64,000 nt of DNA from Glycomyces albidus (GTDB lineage Bacteria > Actinomycetota > Actinomycetes > Mycobacteriales > Micromonosporaceae): the NCBI RefSeq assembly GCF_009451885.1, contig NZ_WIAO01000011.1, forward strand, positions 83,372 to 147,371. Reading direction: 5' to 3'. The notes beneath the pieces were generated by a model. It had not been told where the DNA came from. It saw only the letters and a list, made by a program, of their open reading frames with translations, and made no database searches. How positions within the stretch are numbered: position 1 is the stretch's first letter; every line of letters begins with the position of its first letter. The translations under genes and the position numbers were made by a program. This document shows, one piece after another, positions 25,032-34,073 of this stretch.

Positions 25032-25965
25032 CTCCGCCGACACCACCGGGGAGCGCTTCGAGGTCAGCCGGCAGCGGCTGGCCTCGCTGGCGTACCGACT
25101 GCTCGGCTCCGCCGCCGAAGCCGAGGACGTGGTGCAGGACGCGTACCTGCGGTGGCAGGCCGCGGACCCGGAGCGGCTCCCCGCGCCTGAAGCGTGGCTG
25201 ACGAAAACGGTCACAAACCTGGCCGTCGACCGGCTCCGGTCCGCGAAGGCGCGGCGCGAGCGCGCCGTCGGCGTATGGATGCCCGAACCGCTCCTCGAAG
25301 GCGACCCGATGCTCGACCCGGCCGAGACCGCCCAGCAGCGCGAGACGGTGTCGTTCGCGGTGCTCACCTTGATGGAACGGCTCAGGCCGGTCGAACGAGC
25401 CGTCTACGTGCTGCGTGAGGCTTTCTCCCACAGCCACGCCGAGATCGCCGCGATCCTGGACATCTCCGAGTCCGCCAGCCAGCAACACGCGCTCCGCGCC
25501 CGGCGCCGCCTCGGCGCCGGAGCGAACGTCACCTCCGTCGACCGCGCCGAGGTCCGGCGCGTCGTCGAGGCGTTCGTCGAGGCCGCGTCCTCGGGACGCA
25601 CCGCTCGGCTGGTGGCGATGCTGACCGACGACGCGACCGCGGTCTTCGACGGGTTCGGCCTGACCGAGCGCCTGCTGCGATTCTCGGTGCCCGAGCGGAT
25701 CGCCGCCGCCCTGCGGTCCTCGTTCGAGCCCACGCCGGCGAAGCGGCGACTGGCGGGCGGTGCGATCCGGTTCCACGCCGGCACCGTCAACGGCGCCCCC
25801 GCGATCATCGCCGTGCTCGACGGCCGCGTGGCAGGCCTGGGCGTTCTCGACTGCCGCGACGGCAAGGTCGCCGCGGTGTACGGGATCGCCAGCGCGCCCC
25901 GGCTCGCCCGCGTCGCCGAGGCCTGGCGCGGGAAGAAACCCAGTGAGCCGATCGCGGCATGGTGA
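25021..25965 (+). CDS. ECF41-type (SigJ-like) sigma factor with SnoaL-like C-terminal domain, module 1
   Basis: 314 aa from a TTG at 25021, inside the end of the oxidoreductase gene. Region 2 is AYRLLGSAAEAEDVVQDAYLR and region 4 is LRPVERAVYVLREAFSHSHAE. The C-terminal SnoaL-like domain controls activity in this class, and no separate anti-sigma factor is needed. The linker motif is WMPEP (usual WLPEP). Two other class motifs are altered: DGFG in place of DGGG, and SAPRL in place of NPDKL. Such changes may alter its regulation. Confidence 0.88.
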   Translation: MPHNSADTTGERFEVSRQRLASLAYRLLGSAAEAEDVVQDAYLRWQAADPERLPAPEAWLTKTVTNLAVDRLRSAKARRERAVGVWMPEPLLEGDPMLDPAETAQQRETVSFAVLTLMERLRPVERAVYVLREAFSHSHAEIAAILDISESASQQHALRARRRLGAGANVTSVDRAEVRRVVEAFVEAASSGRTARLVAMLTDDATAVFDGFGLTERLLRFSVPERIAAALRSSFEPTPAKRRLAGGAIRFHAGTVNGAPAIIAVLDGRVAGLGVLDCRDGKVAAVYGIASAPRLARVAEAWRGKKPSEPIAAW

Positions 25966-26616
25966 CGGGTCGAGCGGCCCGAGGTCCAGGCCGCCCGACC
26001 GCGACGGCCCCTCGCGCGACACCGACCGGTCGGGCGGCGCTCCTTGTGTTCCGGGAAGATGCTGCAGCATGCTAACTCATTGGCGGGTTGCCAATTTCTT
26101 CCTCGCACACGCATGCCGGTGAGGCCAAATTCCAACTGCAGGCCGACCCGGTCGCGGTGTTGTCCAACGCCATGCGGCGGCGATCGTCAGAGGCGGCGCC
26201 GCCGCGAGCGACAGCCGCATCAGCACAGGTGCGGGTTGCGCTTACTCATCGCCCATTGAGGTGAGTCGCGGAGCTGCGAGCGTGGCCGCGGCGGCTGCCG
26301 TCCAAACCAGTGGGCGTGGGGCAGGTGGATGGTGTCGGGGCCCGCTCGGAGGAGTTTGAACACATTGGAGAACGCCAGGGGCGAGCGGACATCGCAGATG
26401 GCGCGCGCGTCGCGGTCGCGTGCGCCCCGCTGCGCCAGAGCCGAGGCCGGTCCCGGGCCGGGATCAGCCGGACGGCCTCGGCAAGGCGCGGACGAGCGTC
26501 CCCCGCCGAAGAAGTGCAGCGGTTTCGGTTCCGAGAAGGACGGCAGGCGGTGCCGGAGCCGGCTCAGGGCGGCCGATCCTCCTGCGCTTCTTCGATCGGG
26601 CGGGTGGCGGTCGATG
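25966..26616. other. 651-bp stretch without a recognised gene
   Basis: Lies between the 3' ends of the two sigma genes. ATGCTGCAGCAT (26055-26075 area) is a perfect 12-bp palindrome and TTGGC-GGGTT-GCCAA a 5-bp inverted repeat just after it. One frame around 26120 reads EAKFQLQADPVAVLSNAMRR before degrading. It looks like decayed DNA; no function is claimed. Confidence 0.5.
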
Positions 26617-27558
26617 TCAGTGCAGGCTGAGTGCGACTTCGGTGTTGATATGGGTCAGTTTATGTGGGTTGCGGACGAAGTAGAGACCGGTGATGCGCGC
26701 GTCCTCGACCCGCACCGCGATGACGCCCTCGAGCTGTCCTTCGACATGCAGCGCGAGGGCGGGGCTGCCGTTGATCGCGGTCGGTTCGAGGGTGAGTGCG
26801 ACGTCGTGCCTGGTGAGGCCTCCGACCACGAACCGCGCGACCTTGTCCGCGCCGACCACGGGCCAGGGAGCCGCCTGCTTGACGCCGCCGCCGTCGCTGA
26901 TCGCCACCACGTCGGAGGCGAATACGTCGAGCAGTCCCTGCAGGTCCCGGGTCTCGAGCGCGCGCCGGAACGCTTCGACGACCGCTTGCGCCTCGCGCGC
27001 GCTGACCGAGCGGCGCGGCCGGCGGGCTTCGACGTGGCGGCGGGCGCGGTGAGCGATCTGGTACACGGCGGTGTGGGTCTTCTCCAGTGCGGCCGCGATC
27101 TCGTCATAGCCCAGCCCGAACGCTTCGCGGAGGACGAACACCGCTCGCTCGGTCGGAGTCAAGGTTTCGAGCACGACCATCAGGCCCATCGAGACGCTTT
27201 CGGCGAGTTCCACATCGGCGGCGACATCCGCGGTGGTGTGCAGCGGCTCGGGCAGCCAGGAACCCACGTACGCCTCCCGCCGACGCTTGGTCGATCGCAG
27301 CTGGTTGAGCGCCTGCCGTGTGGTGATCCGAACCAGGTAGGCGCGGGGGTTGTCGACGAGCGACGCGTCGACGCCGGCCCAGCGCAGCCAGGTCTCCTGC
27401 AGGACGTCGTCGGCGTCCGCCGCGGATCCGAGCATCTCGTAGGCGATGGTGAACAGCAGATTGCGGTGCGCGACAAACGTTTCCGTTGCGGCGAGCGTGG
27501 CGTGGCCGCCGAGGTCCGCGTCCTGGCGCCGCTCACCGGATGCACCCGTCGAGTTCAT
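26617..27558 (-). CDS. ECF41-type (SigJ-like) sigma factor with SnoaL-like C-terminal domain, module 2
   Basis: 313 aa. Region 2 is LFTIAYEMLGSAADADDVLQETWLRW; region 4 is LTPTERAVFVLREAFGLGYDE with helix-turn-helix AALEKTHTAVYQIAHRARRH. All three ECF41 signature motifs are nearly canonical: WLPEP in the linker, DGGG in the SnoaL domain and NPHKL (usual NPDKL) near the end. AGGAGAGGG before the ATG at 27558 is a strong ribosome site. It lies 99 bp downstream of its oxidoreductase. Probably activates its own module and doxX. Confidence 0.92.
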   Translation of the reverse strand: MNSTGASGERRQDADLGGHATLAATETFVAHRNLLFTIAYEMLGSAADADDVLQETWLRWAGVDASLVDNPRAYLVRITTRQALNQLRSTKRRREAYVGSWLPEPLHTTADVAADVELAESVSMGLMVVLETLTPTERAVFVLREAFGLGYDEIAAALEKTHTAVYQIAHRARRHVEARRPRRSVSAREAQAVVEAFRRALETRDLQGLLDVFASDVVAISDGGGVKQAAPWPVVGADKVARFVVGGLTRHDVALTLEPTAINGSPALALHVEGQLEGVIAVRVEDARITGLYFVRNPHKLTHINTEVALSLH

Positions 27559-27657
27559 GGAATCCCTCTCCTGTCGTCATGCTTGCAGAGGCGCCGCGCG
27601 CCCGATTCGGACACCGCCGGAACCCGCCTCTGGTGATTCCAGTCGGTCCGGCTGCGG

Positions 27658-28848
27658 CTACGCGCCCGGTGCCGACTCGTTCTCGCTTCTGGCCCCGAGC
27701 TGGGCGGGCCGGTGCACGCCGTCCTTCGGCCAGTGGTGCGAGCCGGGCTGGCGCGCCTCGGTCACCAGGTGCTTGACGCTGGCGGCGCACGAGAACTCCT
27801 TGAGTTTGCGGCCCATGAACCCGGTGAAGTACCACCGTTTCGCGGTGTCGTCCTTGTCGAGCAGTTGGAAGATCCCGGCACCGCGGCCAAAGCTGAAACA
27901 CATGGCCTGGAACGACAGGTCGATGGGTGCCGGGCGCTCATCGGCGATCCGGGCCAGCACCGTGTCGGCGGCGTGGGCGCCCAGGCATCCGGCGATGTAG
28001 GCGCTCATCCGGAACGGCAGGTCCGACGGCGCCGAAGCGTCGCCCGCCGCGACGATGCGAGGACTGTCGACGCTGGTCAGCGTCTCGTCGGTGAGCAGCC
28101 GTCCCGCGGTGTCGGTGCGCAATCCGCTGCGGCGGGCCAGCTCGGGCACACCGAAACCCGCAGCCCACACGGTGACCTCACTGGGCAAGGCGCGACCGTC
28201 GACCAGTTCCACCTCCCCGGACCTCACCGCAGTCACCGACGTCCCCGGGCCTTCGATCACCTCGACGCCCAGTCCAGTGAGGTATTTGCGGGCGGTACGC
28301 CGCGCGCTGGGGTGCAGCGACGGGCCGACGACGCCGCCGCAGACCAGCCTGACACTGCGGCCCTGCTCAGCCAGTTCCGCAGCGGTCTCGATGCCGACCG
28401 GCCCGCCCCCGACGACCGTCACCGCGGCCGCCATGGGCCTGTCCTGGAGCACCGATCGAAGCCCTTGCGCCGCTTCCAACGTCGCGACCGGGTAGGCGAA
28501 CTCGGACGCGCCCGGCACCTGGAGGCCGCCGCTGTGGCTGCCGACCGCGTAGATCAGGTAGTCGTAGCCGATACTGCCGCCCTCGGCGAGGGTCACGGTG
28601 CGCCGGGCCGCGTCGATGCGCGTTGCATTGTCGACCAACAGGTCCACGTCGTCGGCAAGGACCTCCTGGTAGTCGACGACCGCATCGTGGGTCCCGGCCA
28701 CCAGCTGGTGCAGCCGCAGCCGAGGTACGAAGACCTGCCGCGGATTGACCACGGTCACCTTCACGTCCCCGCGCTGCCGCATCCGGTTGGCCGCCATCAC
28801 TCCGGCGTATCCGCCGCCGACCACGACGATCTCGATGTTCTTGCCCAT
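27658..28848 (-). CDS. FAD/NAD(P)-dependent oxidoreductase (NDH-2-like), module 2
   Basis: 396 aa. VVVGGGYAGVMAANRM (FAD), VTVVGGGPVGIETAAELAE (NAD(P)) and RIVAAGDASAP (FAD). The C-terminus is helical and basic with RKLKEFSCAASVKH. The ATG at 28848 has AAGGAG 6 nt upstream. It is a paralog of 23841-25031, with the same order relative to an ECF41 sigma gene. Electron donor and acceptor are unknown; the neighbouring DoxX suggests quinone chemistry. Confidence 0.9.
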   Translation of the reverse strand: MGKNIEIVVVGGGYAGVMAANRMRQRGDVKVTVVNPRQVFVPRLRLHQLVAGTHDAVVDYQEVLADDVDLLVDNATRIDAARRTVTLAEGGSIGYDYLIYAVGSHSGGLQVPGASEFAYPVATLEAAQGLRSVLQDRPMAAAVTVVGGGPVGIETAAELAEQGRSVRLVCGGVVGPSLHPSARRTARKYLTGLGVEVIEGPGTSVTAVRSGEVELVDGRALPSEVTVWAAGFGVPELARRSGLRTDTAGRLLTDETLTSVDSPRIVAAGDASAPSDLPFRMSAYIAGCLGAHAADTVLARIADERPAPIDLSFQAMCFSFGRGAGIFQLLDKDDTAKRWYFTGFMGRKLKEFSCAASVKHLVTEARQPGSHHWPKDGVHRPAQLGARSENESAPGA

Positions 28849-28882
28849 GGTGTCTCCTTCGATCCGAGAGGGTCGAGAACAA

Positions 28883-28909
28883 GACACCGCTCCGGCGAGA
28901 ATCCTGACA
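28883..28909 (-). promoter_or_regulatory. Candidate ECF41-type promoter of module 2
   Basis: On the minus strand TGTCAGG - 16 nt - TGTC, 34 bp upstream of the oxidoreductase ATG at 28848. Same -35 heptamer and spacing as the doxX promoter at 29029. Confidence 0.65.
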
Positions 28910-29028
28910 TCGCATGAACCAGATCACGGCACGGCCGGTCTGCTCCCTGCATTCGGCCGGCCGATGGGCCCGGGGGCGAGGCCGTCGGCCCGTTGAGGCT
29001 CCGAGTGATCCGCGTCATCGCTCACCGC

Positions 29029-29055
29029 TGTCAGGAAACTGCGATCGACGGTGTC
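29029..29055 (+). promoter_or_regulatory. Candidate ECF41-type promoter of doxX
   Basis: TGTCAGG - 16 nt - TGTC, 43 bp before the ATG at 29099. It is divergent from the module 2 promoter, with identical core bases and spacing. Confidence 0.65.
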
Positions 29056-29098
29056 CCATGCACGAACAGTCGCCTCCACACTCCTCAAGGAGAAGCCC

Positions 29099-29476
29099 AT
29101 GAACCTCGCCCTCTGGATCGTCGCCGAACTGCTCGCCGCACTCGCCCTGTTCAGTGGCGCCACCAAAGTGCTCCTGCCGAAGTCCAAACTGGACGGATCC
29201 ACCGACTGGACCGGGAACTCGAGCACTGGCTTCGTCAGAACTTTGGGAGTTCTGGAGATCCTGGCCGCCGCGGGCCTGACCCTGCCCGCGGCGCTCGACA
29301 TCGCACCGGTATTGGTGCCGGTCACCGCCGTGTGCTGGATGCTCCTCATGATCGGCGGGATGATCACCCACGCCCGCTACGGGCACTACAAGTACGCAAT
29401 GCTGTGCCTCGCCCTCCTCGCCGTGGCCGCCTTCGTGGCCTGGGGCCGATTCGGCCCCGAGTCGTTCACCGGCTGA
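29099..29476 (+). CDS. DoxX-family membrane protein
   Basis: 125 aa, four membrane helices (LWIVAELLAALALFSGATKV; FVRTLGVLEILAAAGLTLP; VLVPVTAVCWMLLMIGGMIT; YAMLCLALLAVAAFVAWG). DoxX/DoxD proteins link to quinone oxidoreductases and thiol-redox complexes. AAGGAG 6 nt before the ATG fixes the start. Divergent from the module 2 oxidoreductase and sharing its promoter type, so likely part of the same sigma regulon. Confidence 0.88.
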   Translation: MNLALWIVAELLAALALFSGATKVLLPKSKLDGSTDWTGNSSTGFVRTLGVLEILAAAGLTLPAALDIAPVLVPVTAVCWMLLMIGGMITHARYGHYKYAMLCLALLAVAAFVAWGRFGPESFTG

Positions 29477-29857
29477 CCTGCAAGCAGTCGACGTTGCGAT
29501 GCGGGAATCGGGGCGCGTCGAGTGTTCGAGGCGCCCCTCCTCGACGACGGCACCGAGGAGGGCGGCAGGTGCGTGTCCGGACCAGGTGCCGGCGGCCGGC
29601 CTGCCGACGCCGTGCGAACGCCCGACGGCAGGACGGGGCGCACCGAAAGGGCGGCGCGCGTTCTCACACGGGCGAGCCGCCTGCGAACCCGGCGACCGCC
29701 CCGCCGGCCCCACCGGGCGCACCTCAGCGTCGCGACCAGCGTGATACCGGGTCTGTGAGGACGGCTCCTCCCGGACGCCTTCGCCAGGTAGGCGGCTCTT
29801 CAGCGTTAGCCAGCCGCTGGGTGCGTGTCGCGGAACCCGCCTGGGGTACTCGCGTGC
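29477..29857. other. No gene recognised
   Basis: 381 bp between doxX and the DUF421 gene. All frames give Arg/Pro-rich translation without family patterns. No clear hairpin. Confidence 0.6.
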
Positions 29858-30376
29858 ATGTTCTTCGATTCCTGGGACGGGCTGCTGCGTGTGGCGGTTA
29901 TCGGCGCGTGCGCCTATGCGTCGTTGGTGGCCGTGCTGCGGCTGTCGGGAAAGCGGACACTGGCGAAGATGAACGCGTTCGACCTGGTGGTGACGGTGGC
30001 GCTGGGCTCGACGTTGGCCACCGTGCTGCTCTCGTCCGAGGTGGCGCTGTCCGAAGGCGTACTCGCCCTGGTGGTGCTGGTAGGTGCCCAGCTGGCGGTC
30101 GCGTGGACTTCGGTGCGTTCGCAGCGGTTCCGAATGGCGGTCAAATCGAGGCCGACGCTGCTGGTGCGGCACGGTCGGTTGCGCGACCGGGTGCTGCGGG
30201 AGCAACGCGTCAGCCGGGCCGAAGTGCTGCAGGCCGTGCGCTCGCAAGGTCTGGGCGGATTGGACCAGGTGGCGGCAGTCGTGCTGGAGACCGACGGCAC
30301 GTTCAGCGTCATCCCGGCAGCGTCCGCCGGAGACCTCGGCGCGCTCGAAGACGTGCCCGGCGCCAGCGGCGAATGA
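29858..30376 (+). CDS. DUF421 (YetF-like) membrane protein
   Basis: 172 aa. Three N-terminal membrane helices (LRVAVIGACAYASLVAVLRL; FDLVVTVALGSTLATVLLSS; VLALVVLVGAQLAVAW) with the family signature SGKRTLAKMNAFDLVVTVALG, then the cytoplasmic DUF421 domain SRPTLLVRHGRLRDRVLREQ ... GLGGLDQVAAVVLETDG. In Bacillus such proteins assemble around spore or membrane functions; the role is unknown here. Confidence 0.9.
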   Translation: MFFDSWDGLLRVAVIGACAYASLVAVLRLSGKRTLAKMNAFDLVVTVALGSTLATVLLSSEVALSEGVLALVVLVGAQLAVAWTSVRSQRFRMAVKSRPTLLVRHGRLRDRVLREQRVSRAEVLQAVRSQGLGGLDQVAAVVLETDGTFSVIPAASAGDLGALEDVPGASGE

Positions 30377-30864
30377 CGCCGCTTCCGGACGAGATCGCCT
30401 TGCGCCCGAGCGCCGGCCACCGCACCTGGACCGGATTGGCCGGGCGCGCGCACGGCTCCGAAGTGAAGTCAGTCCGCCGCCTGGCACGGGTGTTCGGCGG
30501 CCTCGGAGAAGTCGGGGGACGGGTCGCTCCCGCGCCTCCTCGGGCGTCTCGGCCCGGCTGTTGCGCCCGATGTCCTCGAAGCGCCACTTCATCCCGAGGA
30601 TCTCACGCCACAGCACTTGAACGGAATACCGAACCGCCTCCGTCGGGCCTTCGCCGGCGTCACCATCGATGGATCGGAAGCAGGGAACCAAATCCCCGCC
30701 AGCCGAAGCTCGGTCCACCGCCAAGCGAGCCGCATGGTTTGACGCCCTCGATCCGGGGCACGAACGGCGCTAGACCGGTTCCGTTCTGAATGCCGGTGTC
30801 GCCGGGGGACACCGGGGGCCGGGTACGGCCGAGGCGTGGCGGCGAGTGCGACGGGAAGGGGCGA
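30377..30864. other. No gene recognised; hairpin before DUF1622
   Basis: 488 bp. CCGGTGTC-GCCGGGG-GACACCGG (30793-30815) is a perfect 8-bp stem about 50 bp before the DUF1622 start and might act in its leader. Otherwise only Arg-rich frames. Confidence 0.5.
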
Positions 30865-31233
30865 ATGGATTTCGAGAAGGCCGTACATGCGGTGGGCACG
30901 GCGGTCGACCTCGCCGGGGTGGCCGCGATCATCGTGGGCGCGCTGGTGGCGACGGTCCTGTTCGCGGTCCGCATCAGGAGCTTGGGGGACTTCGCCGCGG
31001 CCTACCGCCATTACCGCCGGGGGCTCGGCCGGTCGATCCTCCTGGGCCTGGAGTTCCTCGTCGCCGGCGACATCATCCGCACCGTTGCGATCTCGCCGAC
31101 GTTCGAGAGTGTGGGCGTGCTGGCTGCGATCGTCCTGGTCCGCACCTTCCTGAGTTTCGCCCTCGAGAAGGAGCTCGAGCACACCGAGGGCGGCGCCCCC
31201 GCGAATGCCGAATCACCGGACCGACCGGGCTGA
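30865..31233 (+). CDS. DUF1622 membrane protein
   Basis: 122 aa, three hydrophobic segments: AVDLAGVAAIIVGALVATVL, LGRSILLGLEFLVAGDIIRT and VGVLAAIVLVRTFLSFALEKEL. LLGLEFLVAGDIIRTV and RTFLSFALEKELE are the DUF1622 signatures. The ATG at 30865 is preceded by GGGAAGGGG. Function unknown. Confidence 0.88.
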   Translation: MDFEKAVHAVGTAVDLAGVAAIIVGALVATVLFAVRIRSLGDFAAAYRHYRRGLGRSILLGLEFLVAGDIIRTVAISPTFESVGVLAAIVLVRTFLSFALEKELEHTEGGAPANAESPDRPG

Positions 31234-31896
31234 TGAAGACCCCGACGGAAGCACCGGCGCGGGGCGGGCGTTCGGACACGGCGGTGCCACCGGGTCGTTC
31301 GCCTTCGCCGACATCGTGAACGGCATCGCCTGCGCCTACACCCCGCCCGGGACGAGCGCCTGCGCTGTGACAATGCCTCGAAGGCCCGCCATGATCCGCT
31401 GTCTCCTTGCGGGAACAGGTGGTGCTGGGGTCTTGTTCCACTTGGAAATGCCCGGCGGATAAGTGGAGGATGACGCTGTCCATGCCCAAACCTTCAGCCA
31501 AGGAAGCGAGTTCGTTCTTTCACAGGTTCGAGCGGTACCCGTCGGCGCCGCCGGCGTCCCCGGTCAGGTAGAGGGTGCCGAACCGTCGTAGAGGTTTCGT
31601 AGATCCCGTTGGCGGATCGCCCTTCGGGACACCGGCGGGAAGTCGCGGGCGGTGACTTCGACAGGGTTGTGCCTGGGGCCCGTCGCGCGCACAACGGTGA
31701 ACTGCTGATCGAAGCCGACCGGCAAACCGAGCAGGTGCTGACCTACGAGCTCCCGGCCGAGCAGCGAAGCGGTACCGCCCGAGGAGTCCAGTGCACCGTC
31801 GAGATCAGCGATCGGTCACGTTGCAGGACAAGCCTATAGGGGTACCTTCCCCGTGCGCAGCGGTCGCCGGGACCGTTGCTCCAGCCAGGAGTGCTT
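31234..31896. other. 663-bp stretch without a recognised gene
   Basis: A short plus-strand frame near 31650-31790 reads ARRAHNGELLIEADRQTEQV and then LTYELPAEQRSG, which is protein-like but too short to name; it could be a gene relic. Nothing else is supported. Confidence 0.45.
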
Positions 31897-33495
31897 ATGA
31901 CCTCAGGCAAGAGCGATCACGTCTCGTCTCGCACGGCGATGGGCTCCTTGGCCGGTGCTGTCCTGCTGCTCGGCATCGCGGACTCGATGGTCGGCTCCTA
32001 CCTGGTCCTGTTCGCATCCGACCAGTTGCGTCTGGACCCGCTGCGTGTCGGCATCATCTCCTCGGCCACCGCCGTTGGCGGAATCGCGGTCAGCTGGCTG
32101 CTCGGCCGGTGGTTCGATCGCAGCCCCGCCCGCTGGTACACGGTAGCGGTGGCCGCGGCCAGCGCCGTCGGCCTCGTGCTGGCCAGCCGGGCCGCTTCCT
32201 TCGAGGTGCTCCTCTTGTTCGGACTCACGCTGCTGGGCAGCATGGCGGCAGCGTTTCCGCAGCTGTTCGCGATGGCTCGGCTCGTCCTCGGCGCCGGACC
32301 GGTCAGCCAGCGGTCCGCGCCGCTTCTGCGCTCGTGCTGGTCCACCGCCTGGGCGATCGGGCCGCTGCTCGGCGCGGCGGTACTCTCCCGGAGCAGCTAC
32401 TCAGGACTGCTGCTGACCGCAGCCGGGGTACTCGTACTCGTCGCACTGGTCTCACTCACCGTGCCGCCACCGCGCGGCGGTCCGACCGCCGAACCGGAAC
32501 CGGACGGATCGTCCAGCCAACCTCGCAGCGGCGCGGTCGCCTGGTTCACCACGAGCGTCACGCTCTTCTTCACCGCCATGTTCGCCGGATCGGTGGCGCT
32601 GCCGCTGTACGCCACCCGGTCTCTGGAACAGTCGCCCTCATCGGTGGGCGTGCTGTTCAGCGTCTGCGCCGTCGTCGAGGTCGCCGCCGCTCTCGGTCTC
32701 GCCGCAGTGCCGGCCCGCATCGGTCAGCGGGCGCTCATTCTCAGCGGTATGGCCGCGTTCGTCGCCTATTTCGGGCTTGTGATCCTGGCCCAGGGCATGC
32801 CGTTGCTGATCATCGCCCAAGTTGCCCGCGGCTTCGCGATCGCCGTGGTCGGCGCGGCCGGCATCCGGTTCTTCCAAGACCTGCTGGCCCCTGCCACCGG
32901 CAGGGCCACGACACTGTTCTCCAACGCCTCGACCGCCGGCTCGCTGGTGGCTGGGGTGCTGACCGGATTGTCGATCGGAAGGTTCGGGTACAGCATTACC
33001 CTCGCTCTGTGCGGCGCCGTCGCAGCCACCGCCGCTGCGGCGTTCATCGGCGGAACGGCGGCCCACCGGCCGGTGAACACCCGCACGACGGCGTTACAGT
33101 GCCCTGCCACCCAAGACCGCGGTGTCCGGCCCGGATCAAGCGACCAACGCTCGAGAAGGCGGCGCAGAGCAGCCAGCACCTGCTGCCAGCAACTCGCCAA
33201 CTGCGACGAGACAAGCTCGAAGGCTACATTCGAGGATCACCGAGGGTCGCCTCGCCTGCGCCGGTGCGTCGGCACGAGGGCGAGCAGGTCCTCGACGACG
33301 GTTTCGACCGGAACGGTGGTATCGATCTCGAGGGTGGCGGTCTCGCGGAGGACGGGCTCGAACTCGGTGAGGTCGGCGATGACCTGGAGGCGCTCCGCCG
33401 GGCTCTGCACCGAGCGGTCGCCGGTGCGGGAGGCAAGGCGCTGGAGGACGATAGCCGTTGGGGCGCTGAGGAGCACGACGTGGTCGAAGCGGTGA
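31897..33495 (+). CDS. MFS transporter with an abnormal read-through tail
   Basis: 532 aa from the ATG at 31897 (CCAGGA 6 nt upstream). The first about 395 residues form 12 membrane helices of a sugar-efflux (SetA-like) MFS transporter: N-half up to VSLTVPPPRGG, loop, then TTSVTLFFTAMFAGSVALPL through AAAAFIGGTAAHRP. After about 33090 the frame turns Arg/Ser-rich and runs about 260 bp antisense through the kinase relic before stopping. A normal stop was probably lost by a small indel near 33090, so the true protein likely ends there. Confidence 0.8.
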   Translation: MTSGKSDHVSSRTAMGSLAGAVLLLGIADSMVGSYLVLFASDQLRLDPLRVGIISSATAVGGIAVSWLLGRWFDRSPARWYTVAVAAASAVGLVLASRAASFEVLLLFGLTLLGSMAAAFPQLFAMARLVLGAGPVSQRSAPLLRSCWSTAWAIGPLLGAAVLSRSSYSGLLLTAAGVLVLVALVSLTVPPPRGGPTAEPEPDGSSSQPRSGAVAWFTTSVTLFFTAMFAGSVALPLYATRSLEQSPSSVGVLFSVCAVVEVAAALGLAAVPARIGQRALILSGMAAFVAYFGLVILAQGMPLLIIAQVARGFAIAVVGAAGIRFFQDLLAPATGRATTLFSNASTAGSLVAGVLTGLSIGRFGYSITLALCGAVAATAAAAFIGGTAAHRPVNTRTTALQCPATQDRGVRPGSSDQRSRRRRRAASTCCQQLANCDETSSKATFEDHRGSPRLRRCVGTRASRSSTTVSTGTVVSISRVAVSRRTGSNSVRSAMTWRRSAGLCTERSPVREARRWRTIAVGALRSTTWSKR

Positions 33496-33660
33496 TAGAA
33501 CCGGCTTTGGTTCCACACCGCCCCTGCGATGAACAGCGGCTCCCCGGAGCGTTCGTGGTCTGACAGCAGCGCCTCGATCCGGTCCTCGCGCCACGCCGGC
33601 GCGAGGTCGCCTCCGCCCGGCAACGGCCTCGGCTCGTTCCAACCGGGCCCGGATGCGCGA
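33237..33660 (-). pseudogene. P-loop nucleotide-kinase-like ATPase, N-terminus lost
   Basis: The frame reads NEPRPLPGGGDLAPAWREDR, then GEPLFIAGAVWNQSRFYHRF and DHVVLLSAPTAIVLQRLASR, ending LVPTHRRRRGDPR. It matches the middle and C-terminal parts of a family of about 180-aa AAA/adenylate-kinase-like ATPases (WREDR, AGxVxNQxxFYxRFDxVVLLSAP). The N-terminal P-loop (GxxGxGKST) is not found in any frame upstream. Without it the product could not bind ATP normally. Confidence 0.65.
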
Positions 33661-34073
33661 CCAGGCGCGCGGTGACGACCATCTGCATCCCCGCGCGAGC
33701 GGCGTGGTCGAGAATCGGCGCCCACGACTTCCAATCCACCGACTGAGGTGCAGGCCAGGGCCGTCCGTCCGCCGCGATACGCGAATCTGCGGCCGGCCGA
33801 CGGATTCGGATCGAACGGCGGCCCTCGACGTCCCGCGGCCTGCGTCGAACTCCTCAACCGAGACCGTGAGCTGGTGTTCCACGAACGGAAGGGCTGCGAG
33901 GCCGTCCGGGCGGGCGGAGACGCGGCGCCTGGCGCCGGTGTCGATGCTCGCCGGCGTCCTTGAGATGACAGTCACGCGTGCAGGTAATGCGGTCTTGGGC
34001 CTCATTACGAGTGGCCGACGGTTCCTCTGAAGAGCGCTGCCTGGATGCCGACCGTCGATCGAAGCGATCGGGT
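33661..34073. other. Scrambled sequence, no intact gene
   Basis: Minus-strand frames give pieces such as RPWPAPQSVDWKSWAPILDH and SARPDGLAALPFVEHQLTVS in different frames. They look like coding debris from the broken kinase region or a neighbour but cannot be assembled. Confidence 0.4.
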
